DNA from: Herbaspirillum rubrisubalbicans
GTDB lineage: Bacteria; Pseudomonadota; Gammaproteobacteria; Burkholderiales; Burkholderiaceae_D
Assembly: GCF_003719195.1 (NCBI RefSeq)
Contig: NZ_CP024996.1
Span: 4,402,001-4,466,000 of the forward strand
Direction of reading: 5' to 3'
DNA: 64,000 nucleotides
A program made the translations under genes and the position numbers. Below are positions 44,877 to 52,958 of the stretch, piece by piece. The stretch's first letter is position 1, and every line of letters starts with the position of its first letter. The notes below the pieces were generated by a model. The model saw nothing but the letters and a program-made list of their open reading frames with translations. It did no database searches and was not told the origin of the DNA.

Positions 44877-45265
44877 CAGCTCTGTACCGCGTGATCGTGG
44901 AAGACCAACGCGGCGAAGTCTTCCTGCAACTCCTGGCCGAATTCGAAGATGGTATCGTCTTCCTCATCGTGGTACCAATTGAGGACGACTTCGGTGCCGG
45001 CTTCTGCCTTCTCGTTCAAGGCATCGAACAACGAGAACAACATCTTGGTGCTGGAACTGTTGAAGTAAGCCAGGGCCACGTTGACGGTGATGGGGCTGCC
45101 CTCCTGGTCATCGGCCAGGAAGCGACGCAGAGTGGTGATGATGTCGCCCCAGAACTGGGCGGCATTCTCGGGATAGGATTCGCCCTTCAGCGAAAGCGTG
45201 CGCTGGTCGAAGCGGAAATCCACTTCAGGGGAGCTGGCGCTGGCGGCGATGAATAGATTGTCCAT
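44876..45265 (-). CDS. siaC: SiaC (DUF1987) regulator of SiaD
   Basis: A 129-residue protein of the DUF1987/SiaC family. In Pseudomonas, unphosphorylated SiaC binds and activates the cyclase SiaD. SiaB phosphorylates it on a Thr and SiaA removes the phosphate. The conserved segment YFNSSSTKML (67-76) holds the candidate phosphosite among Ser70-Thr73. The fold resembles anti-sigma antagonists. The protein is acidic. Position, size and neighbours all agree with the siaABCD order. Confidence 0.92.
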   Translation of the reverse strand: MDNLFIAASASSPEVDFRFDQRTLSLKGESYPENAAQFWGDIITTLRRFLADDQEGSPITVNVALAYFNSSSTKMLFSLFDALNEKAEAGTEVVLNWYHDEEDDTIFEFGQELQEDFAALVFHDHAVQS

Positions 45266-45322
45266 GATGTCTTGATTCCGAATACCGGCGGGCCTGACTG
45301 ATACCCGCCTGAAAGTTGGCCA

Positions 45323-45886
45323 TCAGATGGTGGCCCTGAGATAGAAGGTCTGCTCGCCATCGGCGCCAGGCTGCGAAAATTCGAAGTCCAGCGGCGCGCT
45401 GGCATCGCGCGCCACCGTCAGGAAGCCCAGCCCGGCACCCTTGCTGTCGGGCGGCGTCTCGGAACGCAGCATTTCCTTATAGGCGGCCTTGATCTCATCA
45501 TTGGTCAGCGAGCGCAGGTGTTCCAGCTTGATACGCAGCTTGTCGGCCATATCGGCATCAACCGGGTTGGCGCAATGCAGGAAATAGTGGCCATCGGTCT
45601 GGGTGATGAAGACGGCGCCATGGCGCATCGGTGGCTCGGTGACCTTGCCCTCTTTTTCATGCAGATCGGCCGAATAGTGAACGATATTCTGCGCCATCTC
45701 GATGAAGGAAGAAAACAGCTTGCGTCGTGTCTGTGCCAGCGCACCGGTATGCTCGGCACGCAATTTTACGGCCTCGGCCATGGCGGCGATGATGGTCTGG
45801 GAAAAATAGCCGACGTAGTAAAAGACGATGTCGCGCCGGGCGACATAGCTGTGGAACTCCGCCCACTCCTGCTGGATACCGTTCAT
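45323..45886 (-). CDS. siaB: SiaB-type kinase
   Basis: A 187-residue protein of the SiaB (DUF6272) family, which phosphorylates SiaC and so turns the cyclase off. It has the helical motif FIEMAQNIVHYSADLHE, equivalent to the N box of GHKL-type ATPases, and a glycine-rich DSKGAGLGFLTVAR, equivalent to the G2 box. ATG 45886 overlaps the siaA stop (ATGA), which fixes the start against the longer open frame. It sits 57 bases before siaC. Confidence 0.9.
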   Translation of the reverse strand: MNGIQQEWAEFHSYVARRDIVFYYVGYFSQTIIAAMAEAVKLRAEHTGALAQTRRKLFSSFIEMAQNIVHYSADLHEKEGKVTEPPMRHGAVFITQTDGHYFLHCANPVDADMADKLRIKLEHLRSLTNDEIKAAYKEMLRSETPPDSKGAGLGFLTVARDASAPLDFEFSQPGADGEQTFYLRATI

Positions 45887-47199
45887 GCGTGCATTCCGTG
45901 TTGACTGTCTTGAAGGGAGGTGCCGCCCGGACGGGCAGCGAAAAAGCAGATATCGTCGCGGCGCCGCTGGCTGCCCTGGTAATGCGCATGGATATCCATC
46001 ACCATGCGTCCCAGCGCCGGCATCGCCAGGCGACCATGCTCCAGCAGCGTGCGCCGCAAACGCTGCTTGCCGAAGGCGATATGCTTGGGGCCGCCGATCT
46101 GGTCGATCACACCATCGGTGCACACGAACACCATGGCACCCGGTTCGATCACCTGGCTGTGGTTGTCCCATTGCATGTCCTCGGGGGTATCGACGTAACC
46201 CAGGCCCACGCGCTTGCCTTCCACCGTCAACACCTCGGTACCGTCGGCCACCAACAGGAACAGCGGCATCTTGGCGCTGCTGCTGGTGAGGGTACGGGTA
46301 GTGCTGTCGAACCAGAAGAAGCAGGCATCCATGCCATCGTCGGATTCGGAAGGTTTGTCGGCCTGCCCATGCTGGCCCAGCACCCGCTTCATGCTGCGAT
46401 TGACCTCGCGCATCAGGCGCGCCGGATCATGCGGGCCGTGCAGTTCCAACGCCTGCTTGAGCGACGACGATGCAATCAGGGTCAGGAAGGCGCCCGGCAC
46501 GCCATGGCCGGTGCAATCGCCCACGGCGGCAAACCAGCCACCGGCATGGCCTTCGAAATGATAGAAGTCGCCACCGACCACGTCGCGTGGCTCCCAGACC
46601 AGGCAGGCATCGGCCAGCGCCTGGCTCATGGCGGCGCGCGAGGTGCTCAGCATGGCACGTTGGATCACGCTGGCGTAGTCGATGCTCTGCATGACCTGGC
46701 GGTTTTTTTCTTCCTGCATGGCCACCAGTTCGCGCATCAGCGCCAGACCCGCGCCCAGTCCGGCCAAGCGGCCTTGCTCGACAATCAGGAAGCCATCGGC
46801 CAGGGTCTTGTCCCCCGAGGCCACGGCCAGCGCGCCCAGGGTTTCGATGGGGGTATCGGCTTCGACGATGAGGGGATTCTTGTCCATGAACGCGATGCAG
46901 CTCTTGCGCTCATACAGCTCACGGTGATACGGCTTGGACATCTGGGACATGAAGATATGCCGGCTGATCAAGCCGATCGGCCGCTGCTGCTCCACCACTG
47001 GCAGGCTCACCAGTTCCTTGTGCTGGCCGAAAATTTCCAGCACCGTCGCATTGTTCTCATCGAACTGGACCACCGGCACCTGTACCGCCAGCGCACCTGC
47101 TGTCGGCTGGAACAACTTGCTCCCCATGACCGGAGTCAGACTGAAATGACTTTCCACCGTACTCGCCCGCGTCGTGATTTTGGATAGACCGCGGATCAT
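45883..47199 (-). CDS. siaA: SiaA-type PP2C/SpoIIE phosphatase with CBS-like N-terminus
   Basis: A 438-residue cytoplasmic protein. The C-terminal half (about 165-425) is a SpoIIE/PP2C phosphatase with metal-binding Asp residues in VVGGDFYHFE (D211) and VGDCTGHGVPG (D228), and DDICFF near the end. It should dephosphorylate SiaC and so switch on SiaD. Pseudomonas SiaA is a membrane protein with a periplasmic sensor and HAMP. Here the N-terminal 160 residues carry no membrane segment and instead resemble two CBS-type repeats (VVQFDENNATVLEIF...SLPVVEQQRPIGLISR; NPLIVEADTPIETL...DGFLIVEQGRLAGLG). The signal may therefore be an intracellular nucleotide. AGGA precedes the ATG. Confidence 0.9.
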   Translation of the reverse strand: MIRGLSKITTRASTVESHFSLTPVMGSKLFQPTAGALAVQVPVVQFDENNATVLEIFGQHKELVSLPVVEQQRPIGLISRHIFMSQMSKPYHRELYERKSCIAFMDKNPLIVEADTPIETLGALAVASGDKTLADGFLIVEQGRLAGLGAGLALMRELVAMQEEKNRQVMQSIDYASVIQRAMLSTSRAAMSQALADACLVWEPRDVVGGDFYHFEGHAGGWFAAVGDCTGHGVPGAFLTLIASSSLKQALELHGPHDPARLMREVNRSMKRVLGQHGQADKPSESDDGMDACFFWFDSTTRTLTSSSAKMPLFLLVADGTEVLTVEGKRVGLGYVDTPEDMQWDNHSQVIEPGAMVFVCTDGVIDQIGGPKHIAFGKQRLRRTLLEHGRLAMPALGRMVMDIHAHYQGSQRRRDDICFFAARPGGTSLQDSQHGMHA

Positions 47200-47493
47200 A
47201 TTTCATTCCTGTGACAACAATGTGACTGTGTCGCTGATGGGCGACAGGATGACGAGCCTGTGACACGAGCCGTTTCAAGTAACAGGCGTAGTGCATCCTC
47301 CACGAGACAGACGAAATGAAAGACTGAAAGAGGGTCCACCGAAGTGGATCATATTTCCCGCCGACAACAGCGACTCATCTTCAGTCCCTCCTGCACCGCC
47401 GTCATCCGCGCGCCGCGTCCACATCACGGCGCCGGCCTACATACTGCGCCACGCCGGTTTCCTACCATGTGGGATCACATCATGGAGGACAGC
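47200..47493. promoter_or_regulatory. Divergent control region of siaABCD with repeated TGTGAC
   Basis: CCTGTGACA occurs at 47208-47216 and again at 47257-47265, and TGTGAC also at 47221-47226. Between them TGTCGC and GCGACA (47229-47246) form a perfect 6-bp inverted repeat. These cluster within 60 bases upstream of siaA. They may be operator half-sites. No gene is seen in the region. Confidence 0.45.
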
Positions 47494-48354
47494 ATGAGCG
47501 ATACCCGACCCGAGGGCGTACCCGCCCAGCATCAAGCCCATCAACCCGGTAGCGAGCAGCAGATGCAGCCGCGCCCGCACAGCACCCCGGCCGGCGAACC
47601 CGGCCGGCGCCTGGCTGGCAAGGTGGCGCTCATCACCGGTGGCGACAGCGGCATCGGTCGCGCCGTGGCATTGGCCTATGCGCGCGAAGGCGCACGCCTG
47701 GCCACCGTCTACCTGGATGAAGAAGAGGATGCCCGCCAGACCCAGCAGCAGGTACAGGGTCTGGATGCCCCCTGCCTGCTGCTGCCGGGCGACGTCGGTT
47801 CGCCCGAGTTCTGCCGCAGTGCCGTGCGTGCGGTGATGGAGGCCTATGGTCGCCTGGACGTGCTGGTCAACAATGCGGCCCAACAGTATCCGGCCAAGAG
47901 CATCGAGCAGATTTCACAGGAGCAGCTGGAACACACCTTCCGCACCAACATCTTCTCGATGTTCTACATGGTCAAGGAAGCCATGCCCTTCCTCACCCGG
48001 GGTGCGCGCATCATCAACACCACCTCCGTGACCGCCTATCGCGGCAGCAAGCACCTGGTCGACTATGCCGCCACCAAGGGTGCCATCGTGGCCTTCACGC
48101 GCTCGCTGTCGCAACAACTGGCCGCCGCCGGCATCCACGTCAATGCGGTGGCGCCGGGTCCGATCTGGACTCCGCTGATTCCATCCAGCTTCAGCGAGGA
48201 AGAAGTCGCCAGCTTCGGCAAGAACGTCCCGCTGGGCCGACCGGGGCAGCCCAACGAAGTGGCACCGGCCTATGTCTTCCTGGCCACCGAAGGCGCCTCC
48301 TACATGACCGGGCAGGTGCTGCATCCCAATGGCGGCGAGATCGTCAATACCTGA
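47494..48354 (+). CDS. Short-chain dehydrogenase (YghA/GsiB-type stress SDR)
   Basis: A 286-residue oxidoreductase. A polar Gln/Pro-rich N-terminus (about 1-40) precedes the Rossmann NAD(P) motif TGGDSGIGRAVALA. NNAAQQYP follows, then the catalytic Ser-Tyr-Lys in INTTSVTAYRGS...YAATKG. The N-terminal extension and NNAAQQ motif mark the subfamily of general-stress dehydrogenases such as YghA. The substrate is unknown. GGAGG lies before ATG 47494; the upstream open frame has no ribosome site. It is divergent from siaA across a 294-base region. Confidence 0.88.
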   Translation: MSDTRPEGVPAQHQAHQPGSEQQMQPRPHSTPAGEPGRRLAGKVALITGGDSGIGRAVALAYAREGARLATVYLDEEEDARQTQQQVQGLDAPCLLLPGDVGSPEFCRSAVRAVMEAYGRLDVLVNNAAQQYPAKSIEQISQEQLEHTFRTNIFSMFYMVKEAMPFLTRGARIINTTSVTAYRGSKHLVDYAATKGAIVAFTRSLSQQLAAAGIHVNAVAPGPIWTPLIPSSFSEEEVASFGKNVPLGRPGQPNEVAPAYVFLATEGASYMTGQVLHPNGGEIVNT

Positions 48355-48467
48355 AGAAGGCCCAAGGTGTGAGCATTGGCAAGAGCGGATCAGGAAAAAC
48401 CCGATGGCTGCGCTGTTGCCCACAGGGCATGATGAGCTTGTCCACTGACTATCCGTCGAGTCCCGTC

Positions 48468-48827
48468 ATGCACAAGACCGCCCTGATCGCTACGCCTCAG
48501 CCCGAGGTCAGCCGTGCCCTGACCGAATGGCTGGCCATCAACGACATCGACATCCAGATCGCCAGCAATGGCAACGAAGCCATCGAGCACATCGCGCTGG
48601 ACCGGCCCGACGTGGTGCTGGCGCAATTGGCCATGGACGGCATGAGCGGTCTGCGCCTGGCGCACTACCTCAAGGCCCGGCAGAACCTGGCCGATGTGCC
48701 CGTGATCCTGCTATGCCGCGACGAACGCGAGATGGACCTGGTCAAGGGCCAGTGGCCGGCCTTTCTGTGTGCCGGCGCCCTCAACCCGGACCTGATCTCC
48801 GAATTGAAGCGCGAACTGGTCAACTAG
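48468..48827 (+). CDS. Pseudo-receiver protein
   Basis: A 119-residue single-domain protein with receiver fold pattern (KTALIATPQPEVSRAL at the start; VVLAQLAMDGMSGLRLA in the centre). It lacks the phosphorylation residues. The Asp position is Gln53, the acidic pair is missing (ATPQPE) and the Lys position is not Lys. It may act through protein contacts without phosphate. The frame is open from 48369, and ATGs at 48429/48432 are possible starts. 48468 is chosen because the domain begins right there, though its ribosome site is weak. It ends 16 bases before a convergent gene. Confidence 0.7.
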   Translation: MHKTALIATPQPEVSRALTEWLAINDIDIQIASNGNEAIEHIALDRPDVVLAQLAMDGMSGLRLAHYLKARQNLADVPVILLCRDEREMDLVKGQWPAFLCAGALNPDLISELKRELVN

Positions 48828-48843
48828 GGCCTTCTTAGCATTT

Positions 48844-51357
48844 CTATACAGCGCGGCGCTGGCGCCGCCAGTGCGCCGCGCCCCAGCCCGCCCCCACCAC
48901 CAGCGCCAGCAATAGCGCCGCACTCACGGCGCGATGCTGCCCCACCCAATGTCGCGTCGCGCGCCAGGCCTGGCGATACGGGAAGCGCGCTGCCGCCGCA
49001 AAATCCGGCTCCACGCAGTTCTGCCCGAAATCCGCTGAGAATGGCACGGCTGCACCCTGTTTGACGTAGCGCAGGTAAAGCGGCTGTGCGCGCGCAGGAT
49101 CATCGGCCACGAAATTGACACCCTGGCATAGCACCGCAGCAAAGGCCTGCGAGCGCGCCGGCAATTCGTCTGCGGCCTGCATGGCATAGTCGGCAGCGAT
49201 GGCCCGATAGTGGAAGCGCTGGTAGGGCTTGGCTTCGCTGGCCGCGTAACGCTGGCGCTCGCCCGCAGTCACCAGCGGCCCCGGCAGGTCGGCCTGGGCG
49301 CGTGCCTGGGGCGTGTCCGCCACCGGCTTGGTTTCATCCAGATACAGACCCACGCCCCGACCGGCGCCACCCGCATAGCTGCCGCCATAGACGGCGTAAT
49401 CCGGTCCCTGTTCATAGCCCATGATTTCCATGCCCTGGCGCCGTGCGATCACGGCCGCCTCATACCAGCCCTGGGCGCGGCTGGTAGCGCGCCAGGCGTG
49501 GTGGGCGCGCTCCAGTGCCTGGCCGTACTCGCGGGCCTTGGCGCGCACGCGCCAGGTGACCGGGGTTTCACGGCCCTGGTCGTCGTAGCTGCTCTGGACG
49601 AAACGTTCATCGCGTTCATCCGGGAAGTAAGGCAGGGCTTCCTCCACCCGCCCCTCGCGCACCAGACGACGCGCCAGCAACTGGCGCAAGTTGTCTTCCA
49701 CCGTCAACGGCGCCAGTTCAAGCGCGACCCAACGCAGCGAGGGCCGGCCCTGCTGCTGCGCCGCCTTGGCCTGCACCGCCTGGGGCGACGGCATGGGCGA
49801 GGCCGGGGCATGGGCGTCGACGTAGGTTTTCAATTCATCGGTGCTCAGGACGCGTTCGGCGACATAGGCCAGGTCGTTGTAGTAATCGCCATAGCTGGCC
49901 GAGTAATAGCCTCTGTTCTGGCGCGCACTCTGGGTGGCGGCGCGGTGGAATTGCGCCAGCGCCTCCACGTACTGCCCGCGCGAAAGCATCAGCACGCCCT
50001 GCTCGCCCACCAGCAGATCGAGATTGCCCGGTTCCAGGCTGGCGTCATTGCGCGGGAAAGCCTGCGCCGCTCGGGCATAGGCTTGGACCGCAGCCTCATT
50101 GTCACCGCGCCGCAGCGCCAGCTTGGCGCGCACCCACCAGGCCAGCGCCGATTCCTGCTGATCCACCAGCGCTTGAGCCAATTCATAGCGGCCGCTGCGA
50201 TAGGCCAGTGCCGCCACGCGGTCGGCACCGGCGATATGTTCCAGCCCGCGCCGCTTGAGCGCATCGACCAGGTTCACCAGCATGGTATTGGGCTTGAACT
50301 TGGCGCTGCGGGCGGCATCGGCATAACCGGAAGAACCGTAGGTGGGCGCGCTCGGATCGTAGTCGCCGCCCCCGGCCTGCGGCCCCTCCACGACGTCACC
50401 CACGCGCGCCAGCGCATAGGCCACCAGCAGCTGTTGCGCCACCGCATCGTCGATCAGCTCGGCACTGGTGGCCGACCGCGCCAGACTCCAGGACGCCAGC
50501 GCCTGCAAGGACGACTGCGCACTGAGCGAGCCACGCGCGGCCTGTTCGGCATAGAGATGGATGGCTTGCTTCAGATCGGCCGGTTTGATGCTCTCGCCAC
50601 AGGCATGACCCTCATTGAAATCGGACCAGTTGCACGCCCCCGCCTCCCCCACCAGCAACAGGCGCGCCTGCTCGCCATAACTGGCCACGGCCAGACCCAG
50701 TGGATCGGGCGCACCAGCCAGCGCCAGCGCACGGGATTGCATGAAGCTGGCGATGGCCTGCTCGCGCCGTCCTTCGATGGCGTGCAGGCGGCCCAGCATG
50801 TAGGCCGCCCACACTGCGCGCTCGCGGGCTTGTGGCGCTGGCAGCGCCAATACTGCTTCGAAGCGCTGGCGTGCCGCCTCCAGTGCATTGGCGCGGAAAT
50901 CCTGAGCACCGGCGGTATAGAGGCGGATGGCCGGGGGCAGTGCCGCGCCGGCAGCATAGGCGCTCTGGCCATCGGGGGCGGCGCGCATGGCCTGCAGCGC
51001 CGTCCACTGCGCCGCATCCAGCTGGCCTTTTTCCAGCATCTGCAAGGAGCGCGGATCATCCGCTCGCGCGGCATTGTGTTCATAGCCGCTGCCTTCGTCG
51101 GCTTGCAACTTGTCGGTGGGCGTCACCAGGTGCGCCACTTCCCAGGCGAAGGAATTGTTGGGGGTATTGCGCAAGGTGCCGGCGCGGTCATCCAGCAGTT
51201 GCAGCGGGAAGTCCGGCCCGCAGGCCACCACGGTGGCGGCGCCCAGGACCAGCAAGCCGCTGGCGGCGTAGGCGATTTTCTTCATGCGACTCATGTGGCT
51301 GGCGCCGGGCAGGCCGGACTTGGCGCTGCCGCTGGCAGAAAGCTTCATTTGTTTCAT
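48844..51357 (-). CDS. Large repeat-rich exported protein of unknown function
   Basis: An 837-residue protein. The N-terminal 45 residues contain a hydrophobic stretch ending VVAC-GPDF, a plausible lipoprotein signal. Most of the rest is Ala/Arg/Tyr-rich helices of TPR-like pattern (for example WALLARRLVREGRVEEALPYF-type pairs and YAQALERA-type segments). A C-terminal membrane helix (VSAALLLALVVGAGWGAAHW) and a basic tail follow. It could assemble a periplasmic complex; no catalytic motif was found. The start overlaps the DUF3142 gene stop (ATGA), so the two are coupled. The frame's upstream 20 codons belong to that gene's end. Confidence 0.7.
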   Translation of the reverse strand: MKQMKLSASGSAKSGLPGASHMSRMKKIAYAASGLLVLGAATVVACGPDFPLQLLDDRAGTLRNTPNNSFAWEVAHLVTPTDKLQADEGSGYEHNAARADDPRSLQMLEKGQLDAAQWTALQAMRAAPDGQSAYAAGAALPPAIRLYTAGAQDFRANALEAARQRFEAVLALPAPQARERAVWAAYMLGRLHAIEGRREQAIASFMQSRALALAGAPDPLGLAVASYGEQARLLLVGEAGACNWSDFNEGHACGESIKPADLKQAIHLYAEQAARGSLSAQSSLQALASWSLARSATSAELIDDAVAQQLLVAYALARVGDVVEGPQAGGGDYDPSAPTYGSSGYADAARSAKFKPNTMLVNLVDALKRRGLEHIAGADRVAALAYRSGRYELAQALVDQQESALAWWVRAKLALRRGDNEAAVQAYARAAQAFPRNDASLEPGNLDLLVGEQGVLMLSRGQYVEALAQFHRAATQSARQNRGYYSASYGDYYNDLAYVAERVLSTDELKTYVDAHAPASPMPSPQAVQAKAAQQQGRPSLRWVALELAPLTVEDNLRQLLARRLVREGRVEEALPYFPDERDERFVQSSYDDQGRETPVTWRVRAKAREYGQALERAHHAWRATSRAQGWYEAAVIARRQGMEIMGYEQGPDYAVYGGSYAGGAGRGVGLYLDETKPVADTPQARAQADLPGPLVTAGERQRYAASEAKPYQRFHYRAIAADYAMQAADELPARSQAFAAVLCQGVNFVADDPARAQPLYLRYVKQGAAVPFSADFGQNCVEPDFAAAARFPYRQAWRATRHWVGQHRAVSAALLLALVVGAGWGAAHWRRQRRAV

Positions 51358-52616
51358 CAGGATCCCATTTCCAGTGTGATGTCGGGGGCGGGCACGCCAG
51401 CGGCGCAGCGCAGCCATCCTATGCTGCGACTGCTACCGGCGCGCAAGAGACCGGCCTGCTCCAGGCGCAGATAGCGTCCCTGGGCATCGTTTTCCAAGGT
51501 GTAGCCATTGATGCCGTCGCCGCTGCAAGCGTTCCCCGGCTGCTCTGGCTGGCGCCGCCCTATGCGCACACGCAGCGGCAAGGCAGCATCGGCGTTGCCG
51601 GCGTTGTCCAGGCGGATATCGCTGGCCGCCCCCGGCTCGCCAGCAGCGGCCACCAGTCGGACGGTGAGGCCGTCCTTCAAAGGTTGGCGTTGCAGCACGG
51701 CGATCCAGGTCGCCAGGCTCCAGGCGCGGCGGTCGTCGCCGGTGGGCAGGCGGAACCAGGTGATGCCGGCCAGACCGGCAGGCGCCTGCGCTTCCAGTTG
51801 CGCCACGAAGCGCGCCATCACGCGCGGCTCGGCCATCAGCTCACGCCCCACGCCACCAGCCAGCAGAGCCCGCTCGCTCTCGACGGCGGCGATGCGCCCC
51901 TGCCCATCCCAGCTCACGCGCGAACCGTAGGCCGGCAGCGCCACATGCCAGGGATGACGGGTGCGCACCGCATACTGCTGCATCCAGTCCTGCGCCCGTT
52001 GCGCATCGAACAGCCCCAGGCGCGGGTCCAGCACGGCGTGTACCTGCAGGGTCGATTCGTCGGCCACGGCCAGCAAGGCCGACAGCTGCGGGCTGGCCAG
52101 CCAGGTCGGCAAGGCCGTCACGGCCAGCGACAAGGGCGCGATGCGGGATTTGAGCCCTTGCAGGAAGGCGGTGTAGTCGGGCAAGCGCGCCGTGGCGCAG
52201 TCATAGTCGATTTCCAGCGCCGCCGGTTGCAGCCCGCGCGCGCGCCAGGCCGTCAGCAGTTCCAGCAGATGGGCCTGGATGGCAGCGCCATCGAAACGCG
52301 CCAACTGCCCGTTCAGACGCACCGTCAGCAGCAGGGGCCGCCCCGTGTCGGCCAGCACGGCGGCCTCCGGTTCGATGTCGATCCAGCGGCCCGAGGCGCC
52401 CAGTTCCGCGGCCAGCACATGCCAGCGCGCCACATGGGCATTGGAGGCCGACAGGGCATTGCGTAGCGCTGGGGTCCACTGGCGCTGCCATACGTAGACA
52501 TCCTGGGCCAGACGGGGGGTGGGGGTGGACAGCCGCGAACAGGCGGCCAGCAGCACGGCCAGGAGTATCCAGGAAGCGCGCCGGCACAGGCGCGTAGTCA
52601 GGAAGGAGAGGAACAT
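51357..52616 (-). CDS. DUF3142 lipoprotein
   Basis: A 419-residue lipoprotein with a clean lipobox, VLLAAC-SRLS, at about residue 25. The body has the DUF3142 pattern: VYVWQRQW at the start of the mature protein, a TIM-barrel-like ALEIDYDCATARLPDYTAFLQ (shortened here) with acidic residues, and LAGITWFRLPTGDDRRAW. The acidic residues suggest a possible glycosidase-like fold, but activity is unproven. It is coupled to the large repeat protein downstream. ATG 52616 opens the signal peptide; no good ribosome site is visible before it. Confidence 0.8.
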   Translation of the reverse strand: MFLSFLTTRLCRRASWILLAVLLAACSRLSTPTPRLAQDVYVWQRQWTPALRNALSASNAHVARWHVLAAELGASGRWIDIEPEAAVLADTGRPLLLTVRLNGQLARFDGAAIQAHLLELLTAWRARGLQPAALEIDYDCATARLPDYTAFLQGLKSRIAPLSLAVTALPTWLASPQLSALLAVADESTLQVHAVLDPRLGLFDAQRAQDWMQQYAVRTRHPWHVALPAYGSRVSWDGQGRIAAVESERALLAGGVGRELMAEPRVMARFVAQLEAQAPAGLAGITWFRLPTGDDRRAWSLATWIAVLQRQPLKDGLTVRLVAAAGEPGAASDIRLDNAGNADAALPLRVRIGRRQPEQPGNACSGDGINGYTLENDAQGRYLRLEQAGLLRAGSSRSIGWLRCAAGVPAPDITLEMGS

Positions 52617-52958
52617 GGTGGAGGTCGTTGGCAGCGCACCGTGCAGCCATTGCGGCAATGGCCAGCATTGTACGCGAGCGTCCCGGGGGAAAGACGGCAG
52701 ACGCACAAGAGGTTTTACAAGCTGCCCACATTCTCGCGAAACCACATATTTATCATATGTTGCAATTTAAAAATACAAAATATATTAAATTTGTAATATC
52801 TTCCGTCTACCTGACAGAAAGAAAGTGGAAGCCAAGAACGTGAAACTTGACTTTCATGCAAAGAAAAGATGCGAACATCGCGTCCGTCAGTCAGAGCAAG
52901 GCTCTTTTCCCCTCGTCCCCCTATCGTCCCCTGACTCTGCATTTAGGAGAAGCTCGCC
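52617..52958. other. Intergenic region upstream of a chemoreceptor gene
   Basis: No gene is seen. A strongly AT-rich patch lies at about 52740-52800 (ATATTTATCATATG, AAATACAAAATATATTAAATTTG), the likely promoter area for both the DUF3142 gene on the other strand and the chemoreceptor gene. Confidence 0.5.

Noticed and set aside
49210..51474. 754-codon plus-strand open frame
   Set aside because: Antisense of the large repeat protein. The minus strand has an exported protein, translational coupling and codon use like its neighbours.
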